Positions 46,169-54,696 of a stretch of DNA of 64,000 nt are shown here, piece by piece. Under the pieces are notes generated by a model. The model did not search any database, was not told the DNA's origin, and saw nothing but the letters and a program-made list of their open reading frames with translations. The translations under genes and the position numbers were made by a program. Positions within the stretch are counted from its first letter, which is position 1. Each line of letters starts with the position of its first letter. The stretch is from Nemorincola caseinilytica. GTDB lineage: Bacteria; Bacteroidota; Bacteroidia; Chitinophagales; Chitinophagaceae. The stretch spans positions 295,042 to 359,041 of the forward strand of contig NZ_BAABFA010000004.1 of the NCBI RefSeq assembly GCF_039540515.1. The letters run 5' to 3'.

Positions 46169-46214
46169 TCCTCGTTTACAACGAGGATGCCACGGCAGGG
46201 CGTTTGTAACGCCC
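46169..46214. repeat. Paired short palindromes with shared GTTT-x-AAC core
   Basis: Two hairpins lie 10 bp apart in the 230-bp gap before kdsB's end: TCCTCGTT-TAC-AACGAGGA (46169-46187) and GGGCGTT-TGT-AACGCCC (46198-46214). The centres GTTTACAAC and GTTTGTAAC differ only by transitions. The layout resembles palindromic REP-like elements mobilised by RAYT transposases in Bacteroidota; no transposase gene is present. Confidence 0.5.
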
Positions 46215-46231
46215 GATACATATGTAGCACA

Positions 46232-46966
46232 TCACATCCTCCTCACCATCCTTTCCAGGTCCTCGGGGGTGTCTATACAGTGACTTTCGTAGGTGGTAGG
46301 TACACAGCGTATGCGGTAGCCGCTCTCTACCCATCGCAGTTGCTCCAGCGATTCCGCTTTTTCCAGCGCCGATACCGGCAGGCGCGTTATGGCTTCCAGT
46401 ATATCGGCCCGGTAGGCATACATGCCCACATGGCGGTAGTAGGTATGGTGCAGGTGCCACTCGCGCTCGTCCACACCCTTTATAAAGGGTATCGTCATCC
46501 GGCTGAAGTAGAGGGCCTCGTTGCGGCTGTTCAGCACTATCTTCACCTCGCCCTTGTCGGCCAGTTCTTCATAGCTGCGTACGGCTATCATCTGGGTGGC
46601 TATCTCGGTAGTGCCATCTGCCAGCGCTGCCGCCAACTCGTCTATCTGTGCAGGTACTATAAAGGGTTCATCGCCCTGTATGTTCATCACATAGCGGTAG
46701 CTGCCCTTTAGCTGCAGCAGTGCCTCGTGGCAGCGATCGGTGCCGCTGGGGTGGTGTGCTGCCGTCATCACCACATTCCCGCCAAAGCTGCGTACATGTG
46801 CGGCTATGCGTTCATCATCGGTGGCTACCACCACGGTGGACAGCGCCTTGCTCATCGATGCCTGCTCATATACACGTTCTATCATCGTCTTGCCCTTTAT
46901 ATCGGCAAGGGGCTTGCCGGGAAAACGGGTAGACGCATAGCGCGCCGGTATGATACCTGCTATCAT
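46232..46966 (-). CDS. kdsB: CMP-Kdo / CMP-8-amino-Kdo synthetase
   Basis: 244 residues from the ATG at 46966; the frame is open upstream into the HAD gene, but the family begins MIAGIIPARYASTRFPGKPL. The nucleotidyltransferase motifs are complete, including GTDRCHEA, NIQGDEPFI and the C-terminal IDTPEDLERM. It activates Kdo-type sugars with CTP for lipid A glycosylation. The start overlaps the HAD stop (ATGA). Because kdnA and kdnB are in the same cluster, the substrate is likely 8-amino-Kdo, as shown for Shewanella KdsB; this is inference. Confidence 0.95.
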   Translation of the reverse strand: MIAGIIPARYASTRFPGKPLADIKGKTMIERVYEQASMSKALSTVVVATDDERIAAHVRSFGGNVVMTAAHHPSGTDRCHEALLQLKGSYRYVMNIQGDEPFIVPAQIDELAAALADGTTEIATQMIAVRSYEELADKGEVKIVLNSRNEALYFSRMTIPFIKGVDEREWHLHHTYYRHVGMYAYRADILEAITRLPVSALEKAESLEQLRWVESGYRIRCVPTTYESHCIDTPEDLERMVRRM

Positions 46967-47676
46967 TTGGGGGTATGTTCTGTGATGCGTGAGTCGATGA
47001 ATGAATAGAATGCCGGCGAGGGTATGTTGCGGCTGTTCAGGTAGTCGCGATAGTGCTCGCTCCATGTGGCCCGCTGCATTATGGTCTCCTCGTAGCGGCC
47101 GCTCAGGGTCTTTATCAGCTCTGTGGCCTCGCGAATGGCATTGCTGCCGCCATCGTTGGCGGTTATATAGTCGGCCATGCCCCGCTCCTGTGCCAGGCGG
47201 TGCAGCATGGGTATACCCTTGCGCCCTATCATCACGCGCAGGCCGCACATAGATGCCACCTCCAGGTCGGTTATATCGTCAAAGAAATAGGCTACTTCCG
47301 ATGGTTGTATATCGTGTGCTGCGCACAGGTGCATCAGCGCATCTTTCTTGTTCTTTATACCGTAGTATACCGCATGCAGGTGCTCGCGCCGGGCAAATGT
47401 GAACGCCACGGGGTTCTTCTCCCCGGTAATGATACCTGCTATGGGATTGCGGCCCTTGCGTATATAGTGGTTGAAACGAAGCATATTGATGCCCATAGAA
47501 TCCACCTCGTTGAAGGGGCTCGATCCATCGGCACCCTTGCTGCCATTGTTGAACACACCATCCCAGTCGAATATCCAGGCATTGATGCCCGGTATACGCT
47601 CTGCAATAACATCAGCGGCGGTCACGAATGTGCCGCCGAAGATGCTTTTTGCCAGTTCTATATTGGTGTCGTTCAT
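46963..47676 (-). CDS. KdsC-like HAD phosphatase (Kdo-8-phosphate phosphatase)
   Basis: 237 residues from the ATG at 47676. HAD motif I is IFDWDGVFNNG, motif II lies in IITGEKN, Lys in KNKKDAL and motif III in YFFDDITDLEVA. The core matches KdsC, which removes phosphate from Kdo-8-phosphate, but the protein has about 35 extra residues before and 45 after the usual KdsC core. Position between kdsB and the kdsA side of a Kdo cluster supports the role. The N- and C-terminal extensions are unexplained. Confidence 0.85.
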   Translation of the reverse strand: MNDTNIELAKSIFGGTFVTAADVIAERIPGINAWIFDWDGVFNNGSKGADGSSPFNEVDSMGINMLRFNHYIRKGRNPIAGIITGEKNPVAFTFARREHLHAVYYGIKNKKDALMHLCAAHDIQPSEVAYFFDDITDLEVASMCGLRVMIGRKGIPMLHRLAQERGMADYITANDGGSNAIREATELIKTLSGRYEETIMQRATWSEHYRDYLNSRNIPSPAFYSFIDSRITEHTPK

Positions 47677-47679
47677 ATG

Positions 47680-47783
47680 CTGACCTCTCCCCATCCCTCT
47701 CCGAAAGATAGGGTGGTATTGTGTAGGGTCGAGTAAGGGGTACGCCCTTTTCGACTATCTACTAATTACTATCTACTTTCGAC
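47680..47783. repeat. Intergenic repeats inside the Kdo cluster
   Basis: This 104-bp gap holds a degenerate CCTCTCC repeat related to the 23-bp dispersed element (47684-47702), and a direct repeat ACTATCTACT at 47754-47763 and 47768-47777 flanked by TCGAC and TTCGAC. It looks like scar-like intergenic repeat material that separates the fusion gene from the phosphatase gene. Confidence 0.45.
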
Positions 47784-48800
47784 TTAAAAACCCTTCAGGT
47801 CCTGTATGTCCAGCATGCCCACAGGCCTGTTGTTGCTGTCCACGGCCAGTATGGTGTCCACGCTCGTCTTCTTGAAGATGACCGCGGCATCGTTCAGCAG
47901 GGCGTCCACATTCACGCTTATAGGCGTTTTGTATTCCAGGCCGCCTATCTTCTTGTCCAGTATATGCTCGCCATCGCTCTGCAGCAGCCTGCGCAGGTCG
48001 CCATCGGTAAATACGCCTATGGTATCGCCCGCATCGTTCACCACGGTCACACAGCCAAAGCCGAAACCTGTCATCTTCACTATCGCGTCCTTCAGGTTGG
48101 TATCGGCATGTACCAGCGGGTTCACACCATTTATGGCATCCTTCACACGCACCGTCATCAGGCGGGTATCAGTGAGGAACTGCTCTGTACCTACAGTGGT
48201 GAAGTTGTTCTCCGTGAGCGACTTCAATATCTTCAGCGGTACGGTTATGGTATGTGCGCCTGCGCTCAGTGCATTGCGTACATGCTCTGAGTTGCGCACC
48301 GAGCTGAACATGATCTTTGTATCATACTTATAGCGCTCCACGGCTTTTACACACTGCTCTACCAGCGCCACGGCATCATGGCCCTGGTCTTGCAGGCGGC
48401 CCACCAGCGGGCATACATAGTTAGCGCCTGCCTGCATGGCCATATAGGCCTGCTGCAGGGTATACACCAGGTGTACATTCACCATCAGACCCTTGTCGCG
48501 CAGCATCCTGCACGCACGCAGGCCTTCCAGCGATACCGGTATCTTGAAGACCGTCCTTTTCGGGTCCAGGCCCAGTTCCAGCTGGCGCACAGCCTCCTTT
48601 ACCACATCTTCCGCGGTATTGCCCAGCGCCTCTATCTGCAGTACAGGCACTATTTTAGACAGTTTCACTATAGTGCCGTCTATATCGGTTATACCTTCGC
48701 GCTGCATGAAGGTAGGTGTAGTGGTAAGACCAGTAAGGAACCCCAGTTTGAAACCTTCTTCGATCTCTTTTAGGTTGGCCGAGTCAAGATATAATTCCAT
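47784..48800 (-). CDS. Transaldolase-like domain fused to KdsD-type tandem CBS domains
   Basis: 338 residues. Residues 1-212 follow the TalC/FSA transaldolase fold from MELYLDSANL: Asp6, Schiff-base Lys86 (FKIPVSLEGL), Glu57 and Ser-Ser in IMFSSVRNS match known active-site positions. Two other usual residues differ: TTNPS reads TTTPT (Thr28), and the Thr of NVTLVFS is His110 (NVHLVYT). Residues 215-338 are two CBS domains with IGVFTDGDLRRLL, as in arabinose-5-phosphate isomerase KdsD, whose sugar-isomerase domain is missing. Flanked by kdsA and a KdsC-like gene. I infer a role in supplying or controlling arabinose 5-phosphate for Kdo; this is unproven. Confidence 0.88.
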   Translation of the reverse strand: MELYLDSANLKEIEEGFKLGFLTGLTTTPTFMQREGITDIDGTIVKLSKIVPVLQIEALGNTAEDVVKEAVRQLELGLDPKRTVFKIPVSLEGLRACRMLRDKGLMVNVHLVYTLQQAYMAMQAGANYVCPLVGRLQDQGHDAVALVEQCVKAVERYKYDTKIMFSSVRNSEHVRNALSAGAHTITVPLKILKSLTENNFTTVGTEQFLTDTRLMTVRVKDAINGVNPLVHADTNLKDAIVKMTGFGFGCVTVVNDAGDTIGVFTDGDLRRLLQSDGEHILDKKIGGLEYKTPISVNVDALLNDAAVIFKKTSVDTILAVDSNNRPVGMLDIQDLKGF

Positions 48801-48868
48801 TTTATGTTGTATTATGTTGTTATCGTGTGTTTACTTTTCCTTTAAGGCCTGCAAGATACTCTCTTTTA

Positions 48869-49702
48869 TCAGTTCCTGTATTTCACCTCTATGGCATGTA
48901 GCTCTATCAGCGGTTTCAGAAACTCTTCCAGGTCATATACGCATAGCTGGCTGGCGGCATCGCACAGGGCCTTCTCAGGCTCGGGGTGCGTTTCTATGAA
49001 TATGCCGTCCACACCTGCGGCCACACCTGCGCGGCTCAGTACCGGCAGAAATTCCCTTGCACCGCCTTTCGCATCGGCGCTGGGTATGCCGTACTTGCGT
49101 ATGGAATGCGTTATATCGAACACCACAGGGTAGCCTATCTGCGCCATATGGTAAAAGCTGCGGGGGTCTACTATCAGATCGTTATAGCCCATAGTATAGC
49201 CGCGCTCCGTCAGTATTATCTGGTCGTTGCCTGCGGCCACCACCTTGCCCACGGGATGCTTCATATTGTCGGGCGCCAGGAACTGGCCATGTTTTATGTT
49301 CACCACCTTGCCCGTTTTGGCCGCCGCTACCAGCAGGCCCGACTGCATACACAGGTAGGCCGGTATCTGCAGCACATCGCACACCTCGCCGGCAGGTGCT
49401 GCCTGGTCCGGGTAGTGTATGTCCGTCAGCAGGGTAAAGCCGAACTGCTCCTTTACCTTGGCCAGTATCTTCAGCCCCTTGTCCAGCCCCGGGCCGTCAT
49501 AGTAGCTCAGGTTGCTGCGGTTGTCTTTCAGGAAAGACGATTTGTAAATGATGGGTATGTTCATACGCGCACTTACTTCCTTCAGCTTCTCGGCCGTCTT
49601 CATCATCGTCATTTCATCCTCTATCACGCACGGCCCCGATATCAGGAACAGCTCCTCATTACCACATACTATATTGCCTACTATTACTTTTTTAACGCTC
49701 AT
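48869..49702 (-). CDS. kdsA: 3-deoxy-8-phosphooctulonate synthase
   Basis: 277 residues, normal length. It condenses phosphoenolpyruvate with arabinose 5-phosphate to give Kdo-8-phosphate. Motifs seen: SGPCVIEDE, YKSSFLKDNRS, GFTLLTDIH, IPAYLCMQS, NIKHGQFLAP, DITHSIRKYG and FIETHPEPEKALCD. The metal-site Cys of the metal-dependent class is not obvious at the N-terminus (SGPCVIEDE carries Cys, so class assignment needs structure comparison). It lies 68 bp upstream of the transaldolase-CBS gene. Confidence 0.97.
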   Translation of the reverse strand: MSVKKVIVGNIVCGNEELFLISGPCVIEDEMTMMKTAEKLKEVSARMNIPIIYKSSFLKDNRSNLSYYDGPGLDKGLKILAKVKEQFGFTLLTDIHYPDQAAPAGEVCDVLQIPAYLCMQSGLLVAAAKTGKVVNIKHGQFLAPDNMKHPVGKVVAAGNDQIILTERGYTMGYNDLIVDPRSFYHMAQIGYPVVFDITHSIRKYGIPSADAKGGAREFLPVLSRAGVAAGVDGIFIETHPEPEKALCDAASQLCVYDLEEFLKPLIELHAIEVKYRN

Positions 49703-49715
49703 TTTATTTTTTTTT

Positions 49716-49787
49716 TACCACAAGGGGCACTAAGGATATTTCACAAAGGACACAAAGTTTTTTCACTAAGTGCATAAAGGGGGCTTT
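49716..49787. repeat. Degenerate CACAAAG-type intergenic repeat
   Basis: Between kdsA and kdnB: CCACAAGGGGCACTAAGG, then CACAAAGGACACAAAG and CACTAAGTGCATAAAG. These are variants of one 8-base unit, (C/G)CACAAAG, a pattern often seen in Bacteroidota intergenic DNA. No gene is present. Confidence 0.5.
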
Positions 49788-50867
49788 TTACATTCTCCGG
49801 TAGAGGTCCTCTATCGTCTTTATAGTTACTTTTTCTTTCCAGTCGGGCCCTATGGCGTGGTTCCACATATGTGGCAGGTTGTAGGCCACATGTGCCATGG
49901 CGGTTATCTGCTCGTCCGTCCATGTTTTGGCCAGGCCGGTAGGCAGGGTCACATTGTGGCGGGTAAGCATCTGTTTCAGCTCGCGCACGCCCTCGCCATA
50001 ATAGTCCTCCAGGTGCTGAAACGCCAGGCAATTGGCATAGCAATGTTTCTCTCCCAGTATCTTCGATAGCCCGTAAGACAGCGCATGGCATACACCCACT
50101 TCCGAGTAGGTAAGGCTCAGGCCGCCCATCATACTGGCCACCATCAGCTTGTCATCGTTCTCGGGGTTCTGGCCTGCGTTCTCGCCCAGGTATATCTCTC
50201 GGCACAGTTTCAGCGCCTGCTCGGCATAGGCATGGCTATAGGCATTGTTCAGAGTGCCCTGCTCCGATTCTATACAGTGAATATAAGTATCCATACCCGT
50301 ATACAGCCATTTGTCCACGGGTACGGTCACGGTCAGTTCGGCATCCAGTATCACCTGGTCGAATACCGTCCAGTCGCACTTCAGCCCCAGCTTTTTCTCA
50401 GGTCCTGTAAGCACTGCCGTCATAGACACCTCTGCACCCGTACCCGATATGGTAGGTATGCCCAGGTGGTAAATGCCCGGCTTCTTTACCAGGTTCAGAC
50501 CCTGGTATAGGGTAGAGGAGCCCTCATTGGTGAACATCAGCGATACTGCCTTTGCTATATCCATTATGCTGCCACCGCCTATGCCTATCACACCCGCAGG
50601 CAGGCCATGTTCTTTCAGTACGGTATCGCGCAGTTCGTCTATCTGCTCGGTAGTAGGCTCGTGCGGGTCCACATCTATAAAGCGTACCACATCGCCATTT
50701 TTTACCGGTAGTCTGGTGGCCAGGTCTTTGCCATTGAAGAAATCATCTACCACATACAGGAAAAAACGGTTGTTCTCGTTGCGCCTTTCCTCCAGTATGC
50801 TCTCCAGCATAGAGAAACTACCCCTGCCGAAGACCACTTTACCTATATTCTTGAAATTCTTGTGCAT
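49788..50867 (-). CDS. kdnB: Kdo 8-oxidase (iron-containing alcohol dehydrogenase)
   Basis: 359 residues of the Fe-ADH family. NAD-binding GIGGGSIMDIAKA near residues 96-108, GTISGTGAEVS, and metal-ligand region DTYIHCIES plus HALSYGLSKILGEKHCYANCL. It matches KdnB of Shewanella, which oxidises C8 of Kdo to an aldehyde for transamination by KdnA. Both are in this cluster, which makes the assignment firm. Upstream on the strand sits the AT-rich orphan gene, then kdnA. Confidence 0.93.
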   Translation of the reverse strand: MHKNFKNIGKVVFGRGSFSMLESILEERRNENNRFFLYVVDDFFNGKDLATRLPVKNGDVVRFIDVDPHEPTTEQIDELRDTVLKEHGLPAGVIGIGGGSIMDIAKAVSLMFTNEGSSTLYQGLNLVKKPGIYHLGIPTISGTGAEVSMTAVLTGPEKKLGLKCDWTVFDQVILDAELTVTVPVDKWLYTGMDTYIHCIESEQGTLNNAYSHAYAEQALKLCREIYLGENAGQNPENDDKLMVASMMGGLSLTYSEVGVCHALSYGLSKILGEKHCYANCLAFQHLEDYYGEGVRELKQMLTRHNVTLPTGLAKTWTDEQITAMAHVAYNLPHMWNHAIGPDWKEKVTIKTIEDLYRRM

Positions 50868-50893
50868 TATTTTCCTAAGCTATAAAAACTTTT

Positions 50894-51448
50894 CTAAACA
50901 CCTTTAAATTCTGTGAGTACTTCTCCATTGACTGTGTAAATGACTTTTGACGAATTGTCAATGTTCTTGTTATAATGGTCATATCTATGAGTGCAAAACT
51001 TAGTAAGAAACTCCCCTTGAATACCGTTATCCCCAGTTTTGATTTCTTGTATGTCCGAGATTATTTTCTCAATATCGATAACATTATATTCTTTTTCGAT
51101 TATTTCACCTTTTTTGGGACACATTGTATTTAAATTCTCAGCCCATAATGTTGACCTCCCAATTCCGTGAATCAGATGTCGTCTGTCCTCATTCACAGAA
51201 TTGATTTTTTGAGTAATCTTATCCCAATCGTTTTGGAGGAGGGGGAGATTTTTATATATGAAGTCTCTGATAAATTTCAGTCTATCACTAAGGGATAATG
51301 GAGAATACCTAGTATACCCATCTTGGCAATAATTTAGATAAGTAATGATTGAACAATATTGAAGTAAAGCGGTTTCCATTGTAGAAAATTCCACCATGAA
51401 ATTGCCCAGTATCTTATAGTGTTCATCTCGTTTATAGAACATGTTCAT
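50894..51448 (-). CDS. HEPN-like protein of unknown function, AT-rich insertion
   Basis: 184 residues, mostly helical. It contains Arg89-x4-His94 (DRRHLIHG), the R-x4-6-H signature of HEPN ribonuclease-type domains found in toxin-antitoxin and defence proteins. The gene is clearly AT-richer than its neighbours and interrupts the kdnA-kdnB pair, 26 bp from kdnB and 12 bp from kdnA. That suggests a recent acquisition; no antitoxin-like partner adjoins. I do not recognise the exact family. Confidence 0.65.
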   Translation of the reverse strand: MNMFYKRDEHYKILGNFMVEFSTMETALLQYCSIITYLNYCQDGYTRYSPLSLSDRLKFIRDFIYKNLPLLQNDWDKITQKINSVNEDRRHLIHGIGRSTLWAENLNTMCPKKGEIIEKEYNVIDIEKIISDIQEIKTGDNGIQGEFLTKFCTHRYDHYNKNIDNSSKVIYTVNGEVLTEFKGV

Positions 51449-51460
51449 GTATAGAACTAT

Positions 51461-52666
51461 TTACGCATTCACCATCATTGCCGCCTGCGCGCATTTGGCT
51501 ATGTTATTGGCCAGTGCGGTCACTTCCTCCTCTGTCCATGTGCAGCGTATACCGAACGATATGAGCCTGCCCACTACTTCCTGCGACTTCGGCAGCTCCA
51601 TTGCAGCATAGTCCTGCGAAGAGCCGAATTTCTGCACAGGCAGCGCAGCCGCGGTACGCATCTGTTTCAGGTGGTCCCACTGGTTCACAAAGTGGTACAT
51701 GTTGGTATACCAGTAGTTGAAGCCGCCCACACCTGACTTGTTCAGTTCGGCCACGGTGCGTTTTGCGGTATCGGTATCGGGCAGCAGCAGGTTCAGGAAG
51801 GTAGCAGAGTCCCCATCGGGGTCTGCCAGCCTTGCAAAAGATATACCCTCCGTCTGCGACAGTATATCTACCAGCATCTTTTTGTGTTTGCGGTTGGCCT
51901 CGCGTATCTGTGGCACCTTGCGTGTCTGCGCCAGTCCCACGGCCGCGTGCAGCTCGCTTATGCGGTAGTTGAAGCCCAGCACGGGGTGCTGCTCCATGCC
52001 GCGGTTATTGCCTTCGTGGTTGTGGCCATGGTCGGCATAGGCATCGGCTATCTTGTATACCTCTTCGTCATTCGTTACGAATATACCACCCTCGCCGGCC
52101 GTGGCTATCTTGAAAAAATCGAACGAGTAGCTGCCGGCCGTACCGAACAGCCCGGTGGCCGTACCCTTGTACGATGCCGCGAAGGCCTGTCCGGCATCTT
52201 CTACCAGCACCAGGTTGTAGTCGTTCACCACCTTCATTATGGCATCCATATCGGCCATGCCGCCGCACATATGCACCAGGCATACCCCCTTGGTCTTGGG
52301 GGTTATGGCCTTTTCTATACCTTCTGCGCTCAGGCACAGGGTCTCGTCTATCTCGGCAAATATGGGTATCGCACCCAGGAACAGCACTGCCTCTACACTG
52401 GCTATGAAGGTAAAGGGTGGTACTATCACCTCATCGCCCGCGCCTATGCCCGACGCTGCCAGCGCCGTGGCTATGGCAGCCGTGCCATTGCATACCGCAT
52501 GTACATATTTAGCGCCCGTCAGCTGGCGTACCTCGGCCTCGAACTCGCGGGCCTTCCATATGCCATTGCGTTGCTGGTCGTGGTTGTAGCGGAACAGCAT
52601 ACCTGTTTCCAGTACGTCATTTATCTCTTTGCGCTCTTCGCTGCCGAATAGTTCAGTTCCTGGCAT
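51461..52666 (-). CDS. kdnA: 8-amino-Kdo transaminase
   Basis: 401 residues from the ATG at 52666, where KdnA homologues begin (MPGTELFGSEERKE); the frame is open 43 codons further upstream. DegT-family motifs are present: CNGTAAIATAL, VPPFTFIAS, VEDAGQAF, and PLP Lys in SFDFFKIATAGEGG, then the DHGHNHEGNNRG loop and NYRISEL. KdnA adds an amino group to 8-oxo-Kdo made by KdnB, giving 8-amino-3,8-dideoxy-manno-octulosonate. First biosynthetic gene of the minus-strand cluster. Confidence 0.94.
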   Translation of the reverse strand: MPGTELFGSEERKEINDVLETGMLFRYNHDQQRNGIWKAREFEAEVRQLTGAKYVHAVCNGTAAIATALAASGIGAGDEVIVPPFTFIASVEAVLFLGAIPIFAEIDETLCLSAEGIEKAITPKTKGVCLVHMCGGMADMDAIMKVVNDYNLVLVEDAGQAFAASYKGTATGLFGTAGSYSFDFFKIATAGEGGIFVTNDEEVYKIADAYADHGHNHEGNNRGMEQHPVLGFNYRISELHAAVGLAQTRKVPQIREANRKHKKMLVDILSQTEGISFARLADPDGDSATFLNLLLPDTDTAKRTVAELNKSGVGGFNYWYTNMYHFVNQWDHLKQMRTAAALPVQKFGSSQDYAAMELPKSQEVVGRLISFGIRCTWTEEEVTALANNIAKCAQAAMMVNA

Positions 52667-52758
52667 AAAAATGTATAATGTGGTGGAAGGATGTTTTTTG
52701 CGTTGCAAAGATAGTAACGCCGAAGCACAAACAATTGTTATAAAAGAAGGTACACGGG

Positions 52759-54696
52759 TCATTCCCGCCCTGTCATGCCATTTTGCCTGAGCCACTGCGA
52801 ATACTGTATAAAACAGAAGGCGTGATGGCGCATACTATCGGCCAATTTATGGTCTGTACCGCCCGTTTCCCTGCCATTATCCAGGTCTATAAGGTACTCA
52901 TGTCCGTCTTTATGCCATATATATAGTAAATGTTCGCTTGTGATCCCTATTTTATCGTCCTGGCTAAAAAAAGCCCATCTGCCGGGATGCCTCAAAAGAT
53001 CGGTACCCAGTGTGGCCTGATCGTTATAGCCGCCCAGCAGGCCTACTATGGTAGGGAAAATATCTATTTGTCCTCCCGGGTCGTTCTTTACCGCCTGTTG
53101 CAGCCCCAGGTGTGGCCCATATATGATAAAGGGAACTCTGTTGTAGCAAAGCGGCATACCTGCATAAGATGGCCCGTCGTAGGAGCCATGATCGCCTGTA
53201 AAAACGAAGATGGTGTTGGCGTACCACGGGTGCGATGCGGCCATCTGCATAAAACGCCCTATGGCCCAGTCGGCATATTCTACACAGCCCCCGCGCACTT
53301 CGGTATGATGCGGGCTGAAAGGTATATTGTCGGGCAATATATATGGGCTGTGGTTGCTGCTGGTCATCAGTGTGGCAAAGAACGGCCTGCCCGCGCTGTG
53401 GCATTGGTCCAGCGTCTGCAGCGAGTTGTCGAACATCTCATGATCGGCTACTCCCAGCACACTCCATATCCTCCCCTCCTTGTAGTCGCTTTTGGTCACT
53501 ATTTGCTGCATGTGATTGGCAGAAAGGAACCCGCTTACATTATCGAATTCCCCGTCATGTGTTGTGAAATATATGGTCTCATAACCTCGCTTTTTGAAGT
53601 AATAGGGCATACCCCGGAACGACGGTATGTATGCCCCCTCCATGGTATGCCGTGCCATAAGTGCCGGATGGCCGTAAAGGACCGAGAATATACCATTGAA
53701 CGTATGTATGCCTGCCGAGTAGAAATTGTGGAATGAAATGCCGCGCTCTGCCAGCGTGTCCAGGTTGGGGGTAAGGGCATTGCCATTGCCCATTGCTGCA
53801 GTATAGTAGGCGCTCATGCTTTCCATCAATACCAATACCACATTGTAGCGCTTTTCGTCTCCTGCATCATATACTTGTATAGGCGCGTTAGCAGGTCTAT
53901 GCAGGTAATTCTGCACATAGTCTCGCGCTATGGTGTCGTTCACAAATGCCAGCGGCCTGTTCTCGTCCTTCCATCCGTCGGTCCAGCTCCATACCAGGTT
54001 GAACATGGGGTTCAGGCCTGCTTTGTTGGCAAGGTCATATTCGCAGAAATAAGAGGTTCCGGGTTGTATCGGCGACCGGCCCTCTACCCGTCCCCGTATG
54101 GCCAGCAGTATACAGCCTGTGAATAGCAACGCCTGCGCTGCTGTAGCCCATTTTGAAGATAGCGGCCTGTGCTGCATACGCGCGGCCATTTCTGTCGAAT
54201 ATCTTTTGAATGTCCGTCGCATCAGCAGGTGGTACAGGTACAGTATCGCTACCCACAGCCCTATATACATAAGCCATTTATTGTCCTGCCATATCATTTT
54301 AAGTATGAATTCCGGCGAGGCCGACCAGTTGAGTATCGTGATGTTGAGCCTGCTTTGGTAGTTGCCATAGAATGGCAGATCGGCGATGCAACCAAGGAAA
54401 CACGGCGAATAGAGCAGGAAAAGTAAGGTATGTACCGGGCGCAACTCATGGGCGCGTGGCCGGGCGAACGCCCACAGAATGAACACATACAAGAACGGCG
54501 CCAGGAGGATATAGCCGCTTATCACGGTATCGAAACGGAGGCCCATGATAAAGGACCGTGCAACGATAGCAAACGTGTCTCTGCGGGGTAGCTGGGCTGC
54601 ATTGGAGATATACAGCAATACGCGGAACAGTGTAAAGAATAGGATTCCATTCAGGTATACGGATAGTATATACCTTGCGGGTACAAAATTTCTCAT
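52759..54696 (-). CDS. LTA synthase/MdoB-like sulfatase-fold membrane transferase
   Basis: 645 residues from the ATG at 54696 (frame open 21 codons upstream). Five membrane helices (about residues 8-230) precede a periplasmic alkaline-phosphatase-fold domain. Metal and nucleophile sites are visible: LVLMESMSA (Glu), HTFNGIF (nucleophile Thr), and FTGDHGS (Asp-His). Gram-negative relatives transfer phosphoglycerol or phosphoethanolamine to glycans or lipid A. Its position 92 bp upstream of kdnA suggests envelope lipopolysaccharide modification. Confidence 0.9.
   Translation of the reverse strand: MRNFVPARYILSVYLNGILFFTLFRVLLYISNAAQLPRRDTFAIVARSFIMGLRFDTVISGYILLAPFLYVFILWAFARPRAHELRPVHTLLFLLYSPCFLGCIADLPFYGNYQSRLNITILNWSASPEFILKMIWQDNKWLMYIGLWVAILYLYHLLMRRTFKRYSTEMAARMQHRPLSSKWATAAQALLFTGCILLAIRGRVEGRSPIQPGTSYFCEYDLANKAGLNPMFNLVWSWTDGWKDENRPLAFVNDTIARDYVQNYLHRPANAPIQVYDAGDEKRYNVVLVLMESMSAYYTAAMGNGNALTPNLDTLAERGISFHNFYSAGIHTFNGIFSVLYGHPALMARHTMEGAYIPSFRGMPYYFKKRGYETIYFTTHDGEFDNVSGFLSANHMQQIVTKSDYKEGRIWSVLGVADHEMFDNSLQTLDQCHSAGRPFFATLMTSSNHSPYILPDNIPFSPHHTEVRGGCVEYADWAIGRFMQMAASHPWYANTIFVFTGDHGSYDGPSYAGMPLCYNRVPFIIYGPHLGLQQAVKNDPGGQIDIFPTIVGLLGGYNDQATLGTDLLRHPGRWAFFSQDDKIGITSEHLLYIWHKDGHEYLIDLDNGRETGGTDHKLADSMRHHAFCFIQYSQWLRQNGMTGRE

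Noticed and set aside
46002..46231. Possible tRNA or small RNA gene in the gap before kdsB's end
   Set aside because: The hairpins do not fit a cloverleaf, no T-loop or anticodon arm is visible, and they are better explained as palindromic repeats.
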